A stretch of DNA of 64,000 nt from positions 124,001-188,000 of the forward strand of contig NZ_JBNDNA010000004.1 of NCBI RefSeq assembly GCF_049856175.1, in the 5' to 3' direction. The DNA comes from JB111 sp049856175. GTDB taxonomy: Bacteria; Actinomycetota; Actinomycetes; Actinomycetales; Actinomycetaceae. Below are positions 51,025 through 59,385 of the stretch, in pieces; within the stretch, counting starts at the first letter, position 1, and every line of letters starts with the position of its first letter. A program made the position numbers and the translations under genes. The notes below the pieces were generated by a model that was given only the letters and a program-made list of their open reading frames with translations, ran no database searches and was not told the DNA's origin.

Positions 51025-51728
51025 GGCCGCACCTGCGCGGGGACCGCGGCGTCCGGGCGACGCAGGTACAGCGGCTCGGCCGGCAGCTCCTCGCCCGCGG
51101 CCAGCCGCGCGAGGGCGAGCCGCGCCAGGGCGAGGGGGAAGGCTGCGGACCCGGCGCCGGAGGACCCGGCCTCCACCTCGCGGGCCCCGTGGTCCCCGGT
51201 CCCGTCGTCCGTCGCCGTGACGGCGGGCGCCATCTCCCCGACGACGACGTCGTTCGGCTCCAGCTCGCGGCGGACGTCCGCGGGGGCGGCGACGGCGGGG
51301 GCGGCCAGCACCTCCACCTCGTGCGCGCCGCGCGCACGGTACCGGCCGTGGTGGACCTCGCGGCGCCGGGCGTCGGTGGCGACGACGACCGTGGCCCCCG
51401 GCGCGTCGTCGAGCGCGTCGCGCGCCACCGCGTCGAGCGAGGGCACCCCCGCCAGGGCGGCGCCCCATCCGCGGGCGAGTGCGCGGGCCGTGACGAGGCC
51501 GACGCGCAGACCCGTGAACGGTCCGGGCCCGGTGCCGACGACGACGAGGTCCGGCGTGCCGTGCTCGCCCACGAGCTCGGCGACGGCGGGCGCCAGCTCC
51601 TCCGCGTGCCGCCGGTCGTGCACCCCGCGGACGTGCCCGAGCAGGTGGGCCGAGGCGGCATCGCCGCCGACCGCGTCGATACACGCGGCGACAGGGCGGG
51701 AGGAGGTGTCGATGACGAGGACGCGCAC
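51021..51728 (-). CDS. tsaB: tRNA threonylcarbamoyladenosine synthesis protein TsaB
   Basis: TsaB is the scaffold that dimerises with TsaD for t6A formation. The 235-residue product has an actin-like N-terminal domain VLVIDTSSRPVAACIDA, RRHAEELAPAVAELVGEHG, and LVVVGTGPGPFTGLRVGLVTARALARGW, the segment typical of TsaB. The C-terminal half is more variable and Ala-rich. GTG at 51728 lies 7 nt after TACCCT. It overlaps rimI downstream by 4 nt. Confidence 0.94.
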   Translation of the reverse strand: MRVLVIDTSSRPVAACIDAVGGDAASAHLLGHVRGVHDRRHAEELAPAVAELVGEHGTPDLVVVGTGPGPFTGLRVGLVTARALARGWGAALAGVPSLDAVARDALDDAPGATVVVATDARRREVHHGRYRARGAHEVEVLAAPAVAAPADVRRELEPNDVVVGEMAPAVTATDDGTGDHGAREVEAGSSGAGSAAFPLALARLALARLAAGEELPAEPLYLRRPDAAVPAQVRP

Positions 51729-51735
51729 GCGCCCC

Positions 51736-51741
51736 AGGGTA
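51736..51741 (-). promoter_or_regulatory. -10-like hexamer before tsaB
   Basis: TACCCT (minus strand) ends 7 nt before the tsaB GTG, giving a possible internal promoter in the operon. Confidence 0.45.
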
Positions 51742-51749
51742 GGCGCGCG

Positions 51750-52601
51750 TCAGCCCCGGTGGCTCCACCTGCCCGGGCGGCCCTCGCGGAGCTCGGCGCG
51801 CACGCGGGCGCGCAGCCGATCCTTGGCCGGCCGGGGTACCGCCTCGTCGTCGTCCTCCGAGCCGCGCAGCCACACGGCGAGCCCGGCCGCGACGAGCACG
51901 CCGCCCACCACGACCGCGCCGACGACGACCACCCAGCGCACCGGGTCCCCCCGGTCCTCCGGCGTCGTGCCGACCGGCTCCGGGTCGAGGAGGAAGGGAA
52001 GGTACGCGGCGATGTCGGCGGAGCCGGCGAGCATGGCGCCCGCCCTGTCGTCCAGGGGCGCGACCCGCCCGTGCGCGTACGCGTACCAGGCCCCGGTCCG
52101 CGTGTCCTCGACGACGCCCACCTCGGGGTCGAGCGCAGCGAGGGCCGGCGCGAGCCCCGGCACGTCGCGGACCTCGCCGCCGTAGGTGCCGGTACCTGTC
52201 TCGAGGACGACGACGCCGACCGGCAGCTCGTCGAGGAGCACGGGCGCGACGGCGCGGGGGGTCGAGGTGACGACGGGGCCGGTGGCGTCCTGCGCCAGCA
52301 GCTCGCGGGTCCACGTGAGGACCGGTCGCGGCGTCCCGACGGTGACCTCCTCCCCCCGGTCCCCCACCACGTCGGCGAGCACGGTGGGCGCACCTGAGCG
52401 CGCGACCGCCTCGGCCTCGACCGTGAACCAGCGCTCGACGGTCATCGGGAGCGTGAGCAGACCGTCGAGCGCAGGGTCCGGCTCGCCCGGGGCGTCGGAG
52501 GCGGACTCCGTGGGCGACTCGGTCGCCGACTCCGCACCGGCCGGTCCTGCGAGGAGCCCCAGCAGGAGCAGGACGAGCAGGGCGACCGGCGCCCTGCTCA
52601 C
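51750..52601 (-). CDS. Unknown exported single-anchor protein in the tsaE-tsaB operon
   Basis: I do not recognise this 283-residue protein. It has a signal peptide (about 1-23: LLVLLLLGLLAGPAGA then a likely cleavage site), a Ser/Glu/Thr/Pro-rich stretch (about 24-42), an exterior domain of about 165 residues (VERWFTVEAEAVARSGAPTVLADVVGD, VGVVVLETGTGTYGGEVRDVPGLAPAL, GAWYAYAHGRVAPLDD), a C-terminal membrane segment (about 225-248) and a basic cytoplasmic tail ending ELREGRPGRWSHRG. That is a type I membrane topology. The GTG overlaps the tsaE stop by 4 nt, and tsaB starts 21 nt after its stop, so it is translated with t6A genes, though its own role must be in the envelope. Confidence 0.75.
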   Translation of the reverse strand: MSRAPVALLVLLLLGLLAGPAGAESATESPTESASDAPGEPDPALDGLLTLPMTVERWFTVEAEAVARSGAPTVLADVVGDRGEEVTVGTPRPVLTWTRELLAQDATGPVVTSTPRAVAPVLLDELPVGVVVLETGTGTYGGEVRDVPGLAPALAALDPEVGVVEDTRTGAWYAYAHGRVAPLDDRAGAMLAGSADIAAYLPFLLDPEPVGTTPEDRGDPVRWVVVVGAVVVGGVLVAAGLAVWLRGSEDDDEAVPRPAKDRLRARVRAELREGRPGRWSHRG

Positions 52602-53185
52602 CGCGGGCCCGTCACGTCGGAGAGATCGACGCCGGCCCAGCGCGGGCCGTGCGCAGTGATCTCCACGAGCCGCGGCTCGTCGGTGTCGGCGAGCTCGTCC
52701 GCGTCGCCCGGTTGCTCGGCGGCGGCGCCTCCCGCCGTGTTCGTGCCGCCCGACGAGTTCATGCCGCCCGCCGTGCGCGTGTCGCCGACCGGCCGGGTGA
52801 GCACGACGTCCAGCCGGCTGTCCGCGAGCGGCTCGGCCGTGCCCCCGCCCCACTCGACGACGGTGACCGACTCCTCCAGGGAGCTGTCGAGGTCGAGCGC
52901 GTCGAGCTCGCCGGCTCCGCCGAGCCGGTAGGCGTCGACGTGGACGAGGCCGGGACCGTCGCCGAGCGGCGGGTGCTCGCGCGCGATGACGAAGGTCGGG
53001 GAGGCGATGGTGCCGCGGACGCCGAGGGCGGCGCCGAGACCCTGGACGAACGTGGTCTTGCCCGCGCCGAGCGGCCCGCTGAGCACGAGGAGGTCCCCCG
53101 CACGCAGGTGCGCGGCGAGGCGGCCGGCGAGTGCCCTGGTGTCGTCCGTCGTCGGCGCGTCGGCGCTCCAGGTCCGTGGCGTCAT
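52598..53185 (-). CDS. tsaE: tRNA threonylcarbamoyladenosine synthesis ATPase TsaE
   Basis: TsaE is the small ATPase that resets the TsaB-TsaD complex. The 195-residue product has Walker A LSGPLGAGKTTFVQGLGAALG, SPTFVIAREH, LVHVDAYRLGGAGELDALDLDSSLEESVTVVEWG (the Walker B-like D and the Trp motif) and a C-terminal strand DVVLTRP. A Gly/Asn/Ala-rich insertion of about 35 residues (about 138-172, GGMNSSGGTNTAGG) sits between the last strands, making it longer than the usual ~155. It overlaps both neighbours: ATGA with alr upstream, GTGA with the unknown membrane gene downstream. Confidence 0.94.
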   Translation of the reverse strand: MTPRTWSADAPTTDDTRALAGRLAAHLRAGDLLVLSGPLGAGKTTFVQGLGAALGVRGTIASPTFVIAREHPPLGDGPGLVHVDAYRLGGAGELDALDLDSSLEESVTVVEWGGGTAEPLADSRLDVVLTRPVGDTRTAGGMNSSGGTNTAGGAAAEQPGDADELADTDEPRLVEITAHGPRWAGVDLSDVTGPR

Positions 53186-54501
53186 CGCGGGCTCACCTCA
53201 CCGTGGGTCCCGGCGGCGTCGTCGACGCCCCGGGTGGCGCCCACGTGGACGCGGGGGACGCGGACACCGACGGAGGTGAGCGTCTCGTAGGCGATCGTCC
53301 CCGAGGCGAGCGCCCACTCCCAGGCGGAGGGCTCCCCACGGGCCGGGTCGCCGAAGAGGACGACCTCGTCCCCCGGCCGGTCCGTCGCGCCCGGTCCGAG
53401 GTCCACGACGACCTGGTCCATGCTCACCCGGCCGACCTGGTTCACCCGACGTCCGGCGACGCTCAGGGCCACCTGGTTCGACGCGGCCCGCGGCACGCCG
53501 TCCGCGTAGCCGAGCGGCACGAGGCCGAGCACCGTGTCCCGCTCCGTCCGGGCGGTGTGCCCGTAACCGACGGGCGTCCCCTCCGGCGACTCGCGCGTGA
53601 GGACCAGGCGCCCGCTCACGGTCATCGCCGGACGCAGGTCGTGGTCCGCGGCCGGGATGACGTCCTCGGCCGGCGAGACGCCGTACAGCGCGATGCCCGG
53701 ACGGATCATGTCCAGGTGCGTCGCCGGGTGCAGCAGCACGCCGGACGAGGCGGCCAGGTGCAGCGGGCCCGGGTCGACGCCGGCGGACCTCAGGCGGCCG
53801 ACGAGCTCGAGGAACAGGGCGGTCTGCCGCTCGGTCGTGCCGCTCGCCGGCTCGTCAGCGCTAGCGAGGTGGGAGAAGGTCGAGCCGACGCGGAGCGCCC
53901 CCTCGGCGACCGCCGGGCCGAGCCGGGCGGCGAGGTCGTCGACCTGGGCGGGCGCGTAGCCGTTCCGGGCCATGCCGGTGTCGAGCTTGAGATGGACCGT
54001 CGCGACCCGGCCGGTGGCCCGCACGGCGGCGAGGAGCTCGTCGAGCATCCAGGGGGCGCTGATCCCGATCTCGATGTCGGCGTCGAGCGCGTCGGCCAGC
54101 GGGGCCCCGGGGGCGTAGAGCCAGGCGAGGATGCGTCCGCGGCCGCCCAGGCCGGCGCGCAGGGTGAGCGCCTCGGCGAGCTGGGCGACGCCGAGCAGCG
54201 TCGCCCCGGAGCGGAGCATCGTGCGGGCGACCGGCAGGAGGCCGTGACCGTAGGCGTCGGCCTTGACGACGGTGAGCGCGTCGGCGCCGCGGGCCCGGTC
54301 CCGGAGCACGCGGAGGTTGTGCGCGAGGGCCTCGTGGTCGACCCGCGCGGTCGCGGGCCAGCCGGCCGTCGCCGCCCCCGCCGCGTCGCTGCCGCGCGCT
54401 TCCGTGCCGCGCTCGTCCGGGCCGGGCGCGTCCGCTCCCGGCCCCGCGGCGGACGGCACCTGCTCGTTCGTCACCGCGACAGTGTGCCAGGCGGCGTTCA
54501 C
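53182..54501 (-). CDS. alr: Alanine racemase
   Basis: Alr interconverts L- and D-alanine for peptidoglycan. The 439-residue product has a disordered N-terminal extension (about 1-45), ARVDHEALAHNLRVLRDRA, VVKADAYGHGLLPVARTML with the PLP lysine, HLKLDTGMARNGY, FSHLASADEP, RPGIALYGVSPAE, LVPLGYADGVPRAASNQ with the catalytic Tyr equivalent and GRVSMDQVVVDLGP. The GTG at 54501 overlaps the nnr stop (GTGA); a start nearer residue 10 is possible. It precedes tsaE with a 4-nt overlap. Confidence 0.95.
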   Translation of the reverse strand: MNAAWHTVAVTNEQVPSAAGPGADAPGPDERGTEARGSDAAGAATAGWPATARVDHEALAHNLRVLRDRARGADALTVVKADAYGHGLLPVARTMLRSGATLLGVAQLAEALTLRAGLGGRGRILAWLYAPGAPLADALDADIEIGISAPWMLDELLAAVRATGRVATVHLKLDTGMARNGYAPAQVDDLAARLGPAVAEGALRVGSTFSHLASADEPASGTTERQTALFLELVGRLRSAGVDPGPLHLAASSGVLLHPATHLDMIRPGIALYGVSPAEDVIPAADHDLRPAMTVSGRLVLTRESPEGTPVGYGHTARTERDTVLGLVPLGYADGVPRAASNQVALSVAGRRVNQVGRVSMDQVVVDLGPGATDRPGDEVVLFGDPARGEPSAWEWALASGTIAYETLTSVGVRVPRVHVGATRGVDDAAGTHGEVSPR

Positions 54502-56120
54502 CGCAGGCCGAACCGGCTGAGCAGCCCGCGCCCGCCGGCGTCGATCTCGTTGTCCGCCGCCGGGTCCCGGCCGGCCACGAGGTCGGCGACGACGCCCGGG
54601 AGGGCCGCCGCGACGTCCCCGGCGACGATCGGCCGGCCCGGCGCGGGACCGGCGGCCCGCAGGCCGGCGGTGCCGTGGAGGTGGGCGGCCGCGACGGCGA
54701 CGTCGGCGAGCTCGGCGGGGGCGAGCGTCCTGCCGTCGCTCTCCGCACGGGCGGCGGCCGTGGCGAGGAGGGCGCCGAGGACGCCGGCGAGGACGTCGCC
54801 CGAGCCTGCGGTGGCGAGCCAGGGCACGCCGGCCGAGGCGACCCGCAGCGGGCCGCCTCCGGCGACGACGGTCCGGGCGCCCTTGAGCAGCACGACCGCA
54901 CCGGTCGCCGCGGCGATCTCGGTCGCAGCGGCGGCCGGCGCCTCCTCGACCTCCGCGCGAGGCACGTCCCCGCCGCGCAGGGTGCCCAGCAGGCGCGCGG
55001 CCTCGCCGGCGTGCGGCGTGAGGACCAGCGGCACGGCCGGCGGCTCCTCCCCGCCCGGCTGCGCGACGATCTCGGGCACGAGGGGCAGCGCCCCGGCGTC
55101 GACCACGGCAGGCGTTCCGTCACCCAGCGCCCGCTCGAGCGCCGGCGCGAGGGCGTCGCGGTCCGTCCCGGAGTCGGTGCCCGGCCCCACGACGAGTGCC
55201 TGGACGCGCCCGTCGACGCCCACGACCTCCGGGTGCGCGGCGAGCACGAGGTCGGTCGCGCGGCGGCCGGCGAGGAGCCGGATCATGCCCACGCCGGTGC
55301 GCAGCGCTCCCGCGACCGTGAGCACGGCGGCGCCGGGGAAGGCCTCGGAGCCTGCGACGACGCCGAGCACGCCGCGGGAGTACTTGTCGTCGTCCCAGGC
55401 GGGCGGGCGCACGCAACGCGCGACGTCCCTCCACTCCGGGGCCAGGACGTGCGGGACGCCGGTCGGGGGCACGCCGATGTCGGCGACCTCGACGCGGCCG
55501 GCCCGGCCGGCGGCGGGTGGGAGCAGCAGCGCGGGCTTGGCGGCGATCATCGTCACGGTGACGTCGGCGTGCAGCACGGGTCCGGGCAGCGTCGCGTCGT
55601 CGACGCCGACCCCGGACGGCACGTCGATCGCGACGACCGGTCGCCTGGGGGCCGCCAGCACGGCCTCGGCGACGGCGAGCGCCGGCCCGCGCAGCCCGCC
55701 CGTCGCCCCGGTGCCGACCATCCCGTCGACGACGAGCTCGGCCCAGCCTGCGAGGCCGGCGAGGTCGCCGGCCACGCGGGCGTCCGGCAGGTCCGCGCCG
55801 GGAGCGGCCTGGACGTCGACGCCCGCGGTGCGCGCCGCGTAGAGGCCCGGCGGGTGCGCGGAGGCGGACACGGCGAGGGCGACGACCGCGACCCCCTTGG
55901 CGGCCAGCCGGGCGGCGGCGAGCAGGGCGTCGCCGCCGTTGGCGCCCGAGCCCACGAGGACCAGGACCCGCGATCCGGTGAGGTCCTTCCGGGTGGTGCG
56001 CAGCTCGGCCTCCACGGCGGCGGCGACGGCCCCGGCGGCCCGCTCCATCAGCGGCACGCCGGCCGCAAGGTGCGGCTCCTCGAGCGCGCGGACGGCCGCG
56101 GCGGTCAGTGCGACGCGCAT
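54498..56120 (-). CDS. nnr: Bifunctional NAD(P)H-hydrate epimerase / ADP-dependent dehydratase
   Basis: Nnr repairs hydrated NAD(P)H. The 540-residue product fuses an epimerase domain (about 1-210: MERAAGAVAAAVEAEL, VLVLVGSGANGGDALLAAARL, LVVDGMVGTGATGGLRGP, VVAIDVPSGVGVDDA) with a dehydratase domain (about 235-530: DDDKYSRGVLGVVAGSEAFPGAAVLT, LVLTPHAGEAARLLG, VVLLKGARTVVA, TAGSGDVLAGVLGALLA). The fused form is common in bacteria. It overlaps acpS upstream by 1 nt (TGATG) and alr downstream by 4 nt. Confidence 0.95.
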   Translation of the reverse strand: MRVALTAAAVRALEEPHLAAGVPLMERAAGAVAAAVEAELRTTRKDLTGSRVLVLVGSGANGGDALLAAARLAAKGVAVVALAVSASAHPPGLYAARTAGVDVQAAPGADLPDARVAGDLAGLAGWAELVVDGMVGTGATGGLRGPALAVAEAVLAAPRRPVVAIDVPSGVGVDDATLPGPVLHADVTVTMIAAKPALLLPPAAGRAGRVEVADIGVPPTGVPHVLAPEWRDVARCVRPPAWDDDKYSRGVLGVVAGSEAFPGAAVLTVAGALRTGVGMIRLLAGRRATDLVLAAHPEVVGVDGRVQALVVGPGTDSGTDRDALAPALERALGDGTPAVVDAGALPLVPEIVAQPGGEEPPAVPLVLTPHAGEAARLLGTLRGGDVPRAEVEEAPAAAATEIAAATGAVVLLKGARTVVAGGGPLRVASAGVPWLATAGSGDVLAGVLGALLATAAARAESDGRTLAPAELADVAVAAAHLHGTAGLRAAGPAPGRPIVAGDVAAALPGVVADLVAGRDPAADNEIDAGGRGLLSRFGLR

Positions 56121-56476
56121 CAGTTCCCTTCCCCGATCGCCACCGCTGCGGCGATACCGGCGTCGTGCGAGATCGACAGGTGCCAGGTGACGATCCCGAG
56201 CTCGGCGGCGCGCGCCGCCACGGTGCCCCGGATCTCCACGAGCGGCGCCCCGCCCGTGACCCGCCGTACGGTGCAGTCGTGCCACCGCATGCCCCTCGGC
56301 GCACCGAGCGCCTTGGCGATGGCCTCCTTCGCCGCGAACCGCGCGGCCAGCGAGGCGGGCGGCATGTCGCGCTCGTCGGGCGTGAAAAGCCGCGTCAGCA
56401 ACCGCGGGGAGCGCTCGAGCGCCGCCGTGAACCGGTCCACGGAGCACACGTCGATCCCCACGGAGCGCACCGCCAC
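56120..56476 (-). CDS. acpS: Holo-[acyl-carrier-protein] synthase
   Basis: AcpS moves the phosphopantetheine arm from CoA to ACP. The 118-residue product has SVGIDVCSVDRFTAALER (the Asp of the metal site), FTPDERD, ASLAARFAAKEAIAKALGAPRGM with the metal-binding Glu and Lys, and ISHDAGIAAAVAI at the end, full family length. Two GTG codons (56476 and 56470) could start it; I took the outer. It lies 11 nt after glmS. Confidence 0.92.
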   Translation of the reverse strand: MAVRSVGIDVCSVDRFTAALERSPRLLTRLFTPDERDMPPASLAARFAAKEAIAKALGAPRGMRWHDCTVRRVTGGAPLVEIRGTVAARAAELGIVTWHLSISHDAGIAAAVAIGEGN

Positions 56477-56487
56477 CGCGCGCCCCG

Positions 56488-58341
56488 CTACTCGACCGTG
56501 ACGGACTTGGCGAGGTTGCGCGGCTGGTCGACGTCGAGGCCCTTCGCCGCGGCCACCTCGGACGCGAAGATCTGCAGCGGCACGGTGGTCACCAGCGGCA
56601 TCATGAGGGTCGGCGTCCGGGGCACCCGGATGACGTGCTCCGCGACCTCCTCGACCGCGGTGTCCCCCTCCTCGGCGACGACGATCGTCAGCGCGCCGCG
56701 GGCGCGCACCTCCTGGATGTTGGACAGGACCTTCTGGTGCAGGACCGGACGCCGGGGGGTGGGCACGACGACGAACACGGGCTGGCCGGGCTCGACGAGC
56801 GCGATCGGCCCGTGCTTGAGCTCGCCGGCCGCGAAGCCCTCGGCGTGGATGTAGGCGAGCTCCTTGAGCTTGAGCGCCCCCTCGAGCGCGACCGGGAACC
56901 CGACGTGGCGGCCGAGGAAGAGCACCGACCGGGTGTCCGCCATCGAGCGGGCGAGCTCGCGGACCCGGCCCTCCTCCTTCTCGAGCACGTCCGCGATCTT
57001 GTCCGGCATCGCGGCGAGCTCCTCGAGGTAGCCCGCGACCTCCTCGGGGTACTTGTTGCCCCGCAGCTGGGAGAGGTAGAGGCCGAGCAGGTAGCAGGCC
57101 GTGATCTGGGCGAGGAACGCCTTCGTCGACGCCACCGCGATCTCGGGGCCGGCGTGCGTGTAGAGCACCGCGTCCGCCTCGCGGGCGATCGTGGACCCGA
57201 ACGTGTTGACGATCGCCAGGACCTTCGAGCCCTGCTCGCGCGCGTGGCGCACGGCCATGAGGGTGTCCATGGTCTCCCCGGACTGGGAGATCGCGACGAC
57301 GAGGGTGCGCTCGGTGACCACCGGGTCGCGGTAGCGGAACTCGCTGGCGAGCTCGACCTCGCACGGGATGCGGCACCAGTGCTCGATCGCGTACTTGGCG
57401 ACGTGGCCCGAGTAGGCGGCCGTGCCGCAGGCGATGATGATGACCTTGTCGACGGTGCGCAGGACCGACTCCTCGATCCGCATCTCGTTGAGGACCAGGC
57501 GGCCCTCCTCGTCGCGGCGGCCGAGCAGCGTGTCCCGCACGGCGGCCGGCTGGTCGTGGATCTCCTTGTCCATGAAGGTCGGGAACCCGCCCTTGACGGC
57601 GGCCGCGGCGTCCCAGTCCACCGTGTAGCGGCGGCCCTGCGCCGGGGTGCCGTCGAAACCGACGACGTCGACCGAGTCGGGCGTGATCGTCACGACCTGG
57701 TCCTCGCCGAGCTCGAGCGCCTCCTTGGTGCCGGAGATGAACGCGGACACGTCCGAGCCGAGGAAGTTCTCGCCCTCCCCGAGGCCGACGACCAACGGGG
57801 AGGACCGGCGCGCGCCCACGATCGTGCCGGGCTGGTCGCGGTGCTGGGCGAGGATCGTGAACGCGCCCTCGAGGCGACCGACGACGGCGAGCAGCGCGGC
57901 CGTGAGGTCGCCCTCGTAGGCGTCGGCGAGCAGGTGGGCGACGACCTCCGTGTCGGTCTCGGAGCTCATCGTCACGCCGGCCTCGAGGAGCTCGCGACGC
58001 AGCGGGGCGAAGTTCTCGATGATGCCGTTGTGGATGACGGCGACCGCGCCGGCGCCCCCGACGTGCGGGTGCGCGTTGCCGTCCGTCGGCCCGCCGTGCG
58101 TCGCCCACCGCGTGTGCCCCAGCGAGGCCACCGCGTCCGGCACCGGATCCTGCTCGATCGCGTCCCTGAGGTTCTGCAGCTTCCCCGCGCGCTTGCGCAC
58201 CACGATCTCGGACCCCGTGTGCAGGGCGATCCCCGCGGAGTCGTAGCCGCGGTACTCGAGCCTCGCGAGACCGTCCATCGCGATCTCGAGCGGACGGGCG
58301 GACGGGACGTTCGGGCCGACGTAGCCGACGATTCCACACAT
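56488..58341 (-). CDS. glmS: Glutamine-fructose-6-phosphate aminotransferase (isomerizing)
   Basis: GlmS makes glucosamine-6-phosphate, the entry to wall amino sugars. The 617-residue product has the N-terminal amidohydrolase with Cys2 (MCGIVGYVG), GYDSAGIAL, HTRWATHGGPTDGNAHPH, then two SIS domains with ACGTAAYSGHVAKYAIEHW, AISQSGETMDTL, EIAVASTKAFLAQI, GRHVGFPVALEGALKLKELAYIHAEGFAAGELKHGPIALVEPG and the C-terminal PRNLAKSVTVE. The start follows TATCCT by 7 nt, with the coaA promoter back to back. No glmS ribozyme-like leader is possible in the 41-nt gap. Confidence 0.98.
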   Translation of the reverse strand: MCGIVGYVGPNVPSARPLEIAMDGLARLEYRGYDSAGIALHTGSEIVVRKRAGKLQNLRDAIEQDPVPDAVASLGHTRWATHGGPTDGNAHPHVGGAGAVAVIHNGIIENFAPLRRELLEAGVTMSSETDTEVVAHLLADAYEGDLTAALLAVVGRLEGAFTILAQHRDQPGTIVGARRSSPLVVGLGEGENFLGSDVSAFISGTKEALELGEDQVVTITPDSVDVVGFDGTPAQGRRYTVDWDAAAAVKGGFPTFMDKEIHDQPAAVRDTLLGRRDEEGRLVLNEMRIEESVLRTVDKVIIIACGTAAYSGHVAKYAIEHWCRIPCEVELASEFRYRDPVVTERTLVVAISQSGETMDTLMAVRHAREQGSKVLAIVNTFGSTIAREADAVLYTHAGPEIAVASTKAFLAQITACYLLGLYLSQLRGNKYPEEVAGYLEELAAMPDKIADVLEKEEGRVRELARSMADTRSVLFLGRHVGFPVALEGALKLKELAYIHAEGFAAGELKHGPIALVEPGQPVFVVVPTPRRPVLHQKVLSNIQEVRARGALTIVVAEEGDTAVEEVAEHVIRVPRTPTLMMPLVTTVPLQIFASEVAAAKGLDVDQPRNLAKSVTVE

Positions 58342-58348
58342 GGGAGCG

Positions 58349-58354
58349 AGGATA
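58349..58354 (-). promoter_or_regulatory. -10-like hexamer, probable leaderless promoter of glmS
   Basis: TATCCT (minus strand) ends 7 nt before the glmS ATG. Confidence 0.6.
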
Positions 58355-58370
58355 ACCGCCGAGCCGGTGG

Positions 58371-58376
58371 CAGGAT
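58371..58376 (+). promoter_or_regulatory. -10-like hexamer, possible leaderless promoter of coaA
   Basis: CAGGAT ends 6 nt before the coaA GTG. Confidence 0.4.
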
Positions 58377-58382
58377 GTCCGG

Positions 58383-59375
58383 GTGTCAGAGGATCACCTG
58401 AGAACCGACCACGGATCCCGGAACGGCGCCGCTCACGAGCGCCACCTCACCCCCTACACCGAGCTCGACCGGGAGTCCTGGTCGCGCCTGGCCGAGACCA
58501 CGCCGCTGCCGCTGACCGACGCCGACGTCGTCAACCTGCGCGGCCTGGGCGACCCGCTGGACCTCTCCGAGGTCGACGTCGTCTACCGGCCGTTGTCCGC
58601 GCTGCTGCAGCAGTACGTGGCGGCGACCGACCACCTGCACGCCGGCACCGAGCACTTCCTCGGCGGCAGCTACACCCGCACGCCGTTCGTCATCGGCGTG
58701 GCGGGCTCGGTGGCCGTGGGCAAGTCCTCCACCTCGCGGCTGCTGCGCGAGCTGCTCAGGCGCTGGCCCCAGACGCCCCGGGTCGAGCTCGTGACGACCG
58801 ACGGCTTCCTGCTGCCCAACGCCGAGCTCGAGCGGCGCGGGCTCCTCGGGCGCAAGGGCTTCCCCGAGTCCTACGACCGGCGCGCGCTCCTGCGTTTCAT
58901 GGCCTCCGTCAAGGCGGGCGCGCGGTCGGCGTCGACGCCCGTCTACGACCACGTGACGTACGACATCGTGCCCGGCGAGCAGAAGGTCGTCCGCCACCCC
59001 GACATCCTCATCGTCGAGGGGCTCAACGTCCTTCAGCCCGCGCGACCTGCCGCCGACCGCTCCTCCATGCTCGCGGTGAGCGACTTCTTCGACTTCTCGA
59101 TCTACGTGGACGCCCGGACAGCGGACGTGCGGCGCTGGTACATCGACCGGTTCCTCAAGCTGCGCTCGACCGCGTTCTCGGTCCCGGACTCCTACTTCCG
59201 GCGCTACGCCGACCTCGACGACGAGGAGGGCGCGGCGACCGCGTCCCACATCTGGGAGACCATCAACGCCCCGAACCTCGAGCAGAACATCCTGCCCACC
59301 CGCAGCCGCGCCAAGCTCGTCATCACCAAGGACGGCGAGCACCGGATGCACCGCATGCTCCTGCGCAAGCTCTGA
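58383..59375 (+). CDS. coaA: Pantothenate kinase type I
   Basis: CoaA phosphorylates pantothenate, the first step of CoA synthesis. The 330-residue product has TPYTELDRESWSRLA, the P-loop FVIGVAGSVAVGKSSTSRLLRELL, VELVTTDGFLLPN, GRKGFPESYDRRALLRFM, PVYDHVTYDIVPGE, DILIVEGLNVLQ, DFFDFSIYVDA, WYIDRFLKLR and the closing ATASHIWETINAPNLEQNILPTRSRAKLVI, the standard type I order. GTG start. The divergent glmS start is 41 nt away, so both promoters share that gap. Convergent with the DedA gene. Confidence 0.97.
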   Translation: MSEDHLRTDHGSRNGAAHERHLTPYTELDRESWSRLAETTPLPLTDADVVNLRGLGDPLDLSEVDVVYRPLSALLQQYVAATDHLHAGTEHFLGGSYTRTPFVIGVAGSVAVGKSSTSRLLRELLRRWPQTPRVELVTTDGFLLPNAELERRGLLGRKGFPESYDRRALLRFMASVKAGARSASTPVYDHVTYDIVPGEQKVVRHPDILIVEGLNVLQPARPAADRSSMLAVSDFFDFSIYVDARTADVRRWYIDRFLKLRSTAFSVPDSYFRRYADLDDEEGAATASHIWETINAPNLEQNILPTRSRAKLVITKDGEHRMHRMLLRKL

Positions 59376-59385
59376 CGCGCCGGCG

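Noticed and set aside
58342..58382. glmS ribozyme
   Set aside because: The gap before glmS is only 41 nt and the -10-like hexamer implies no 5' leader.
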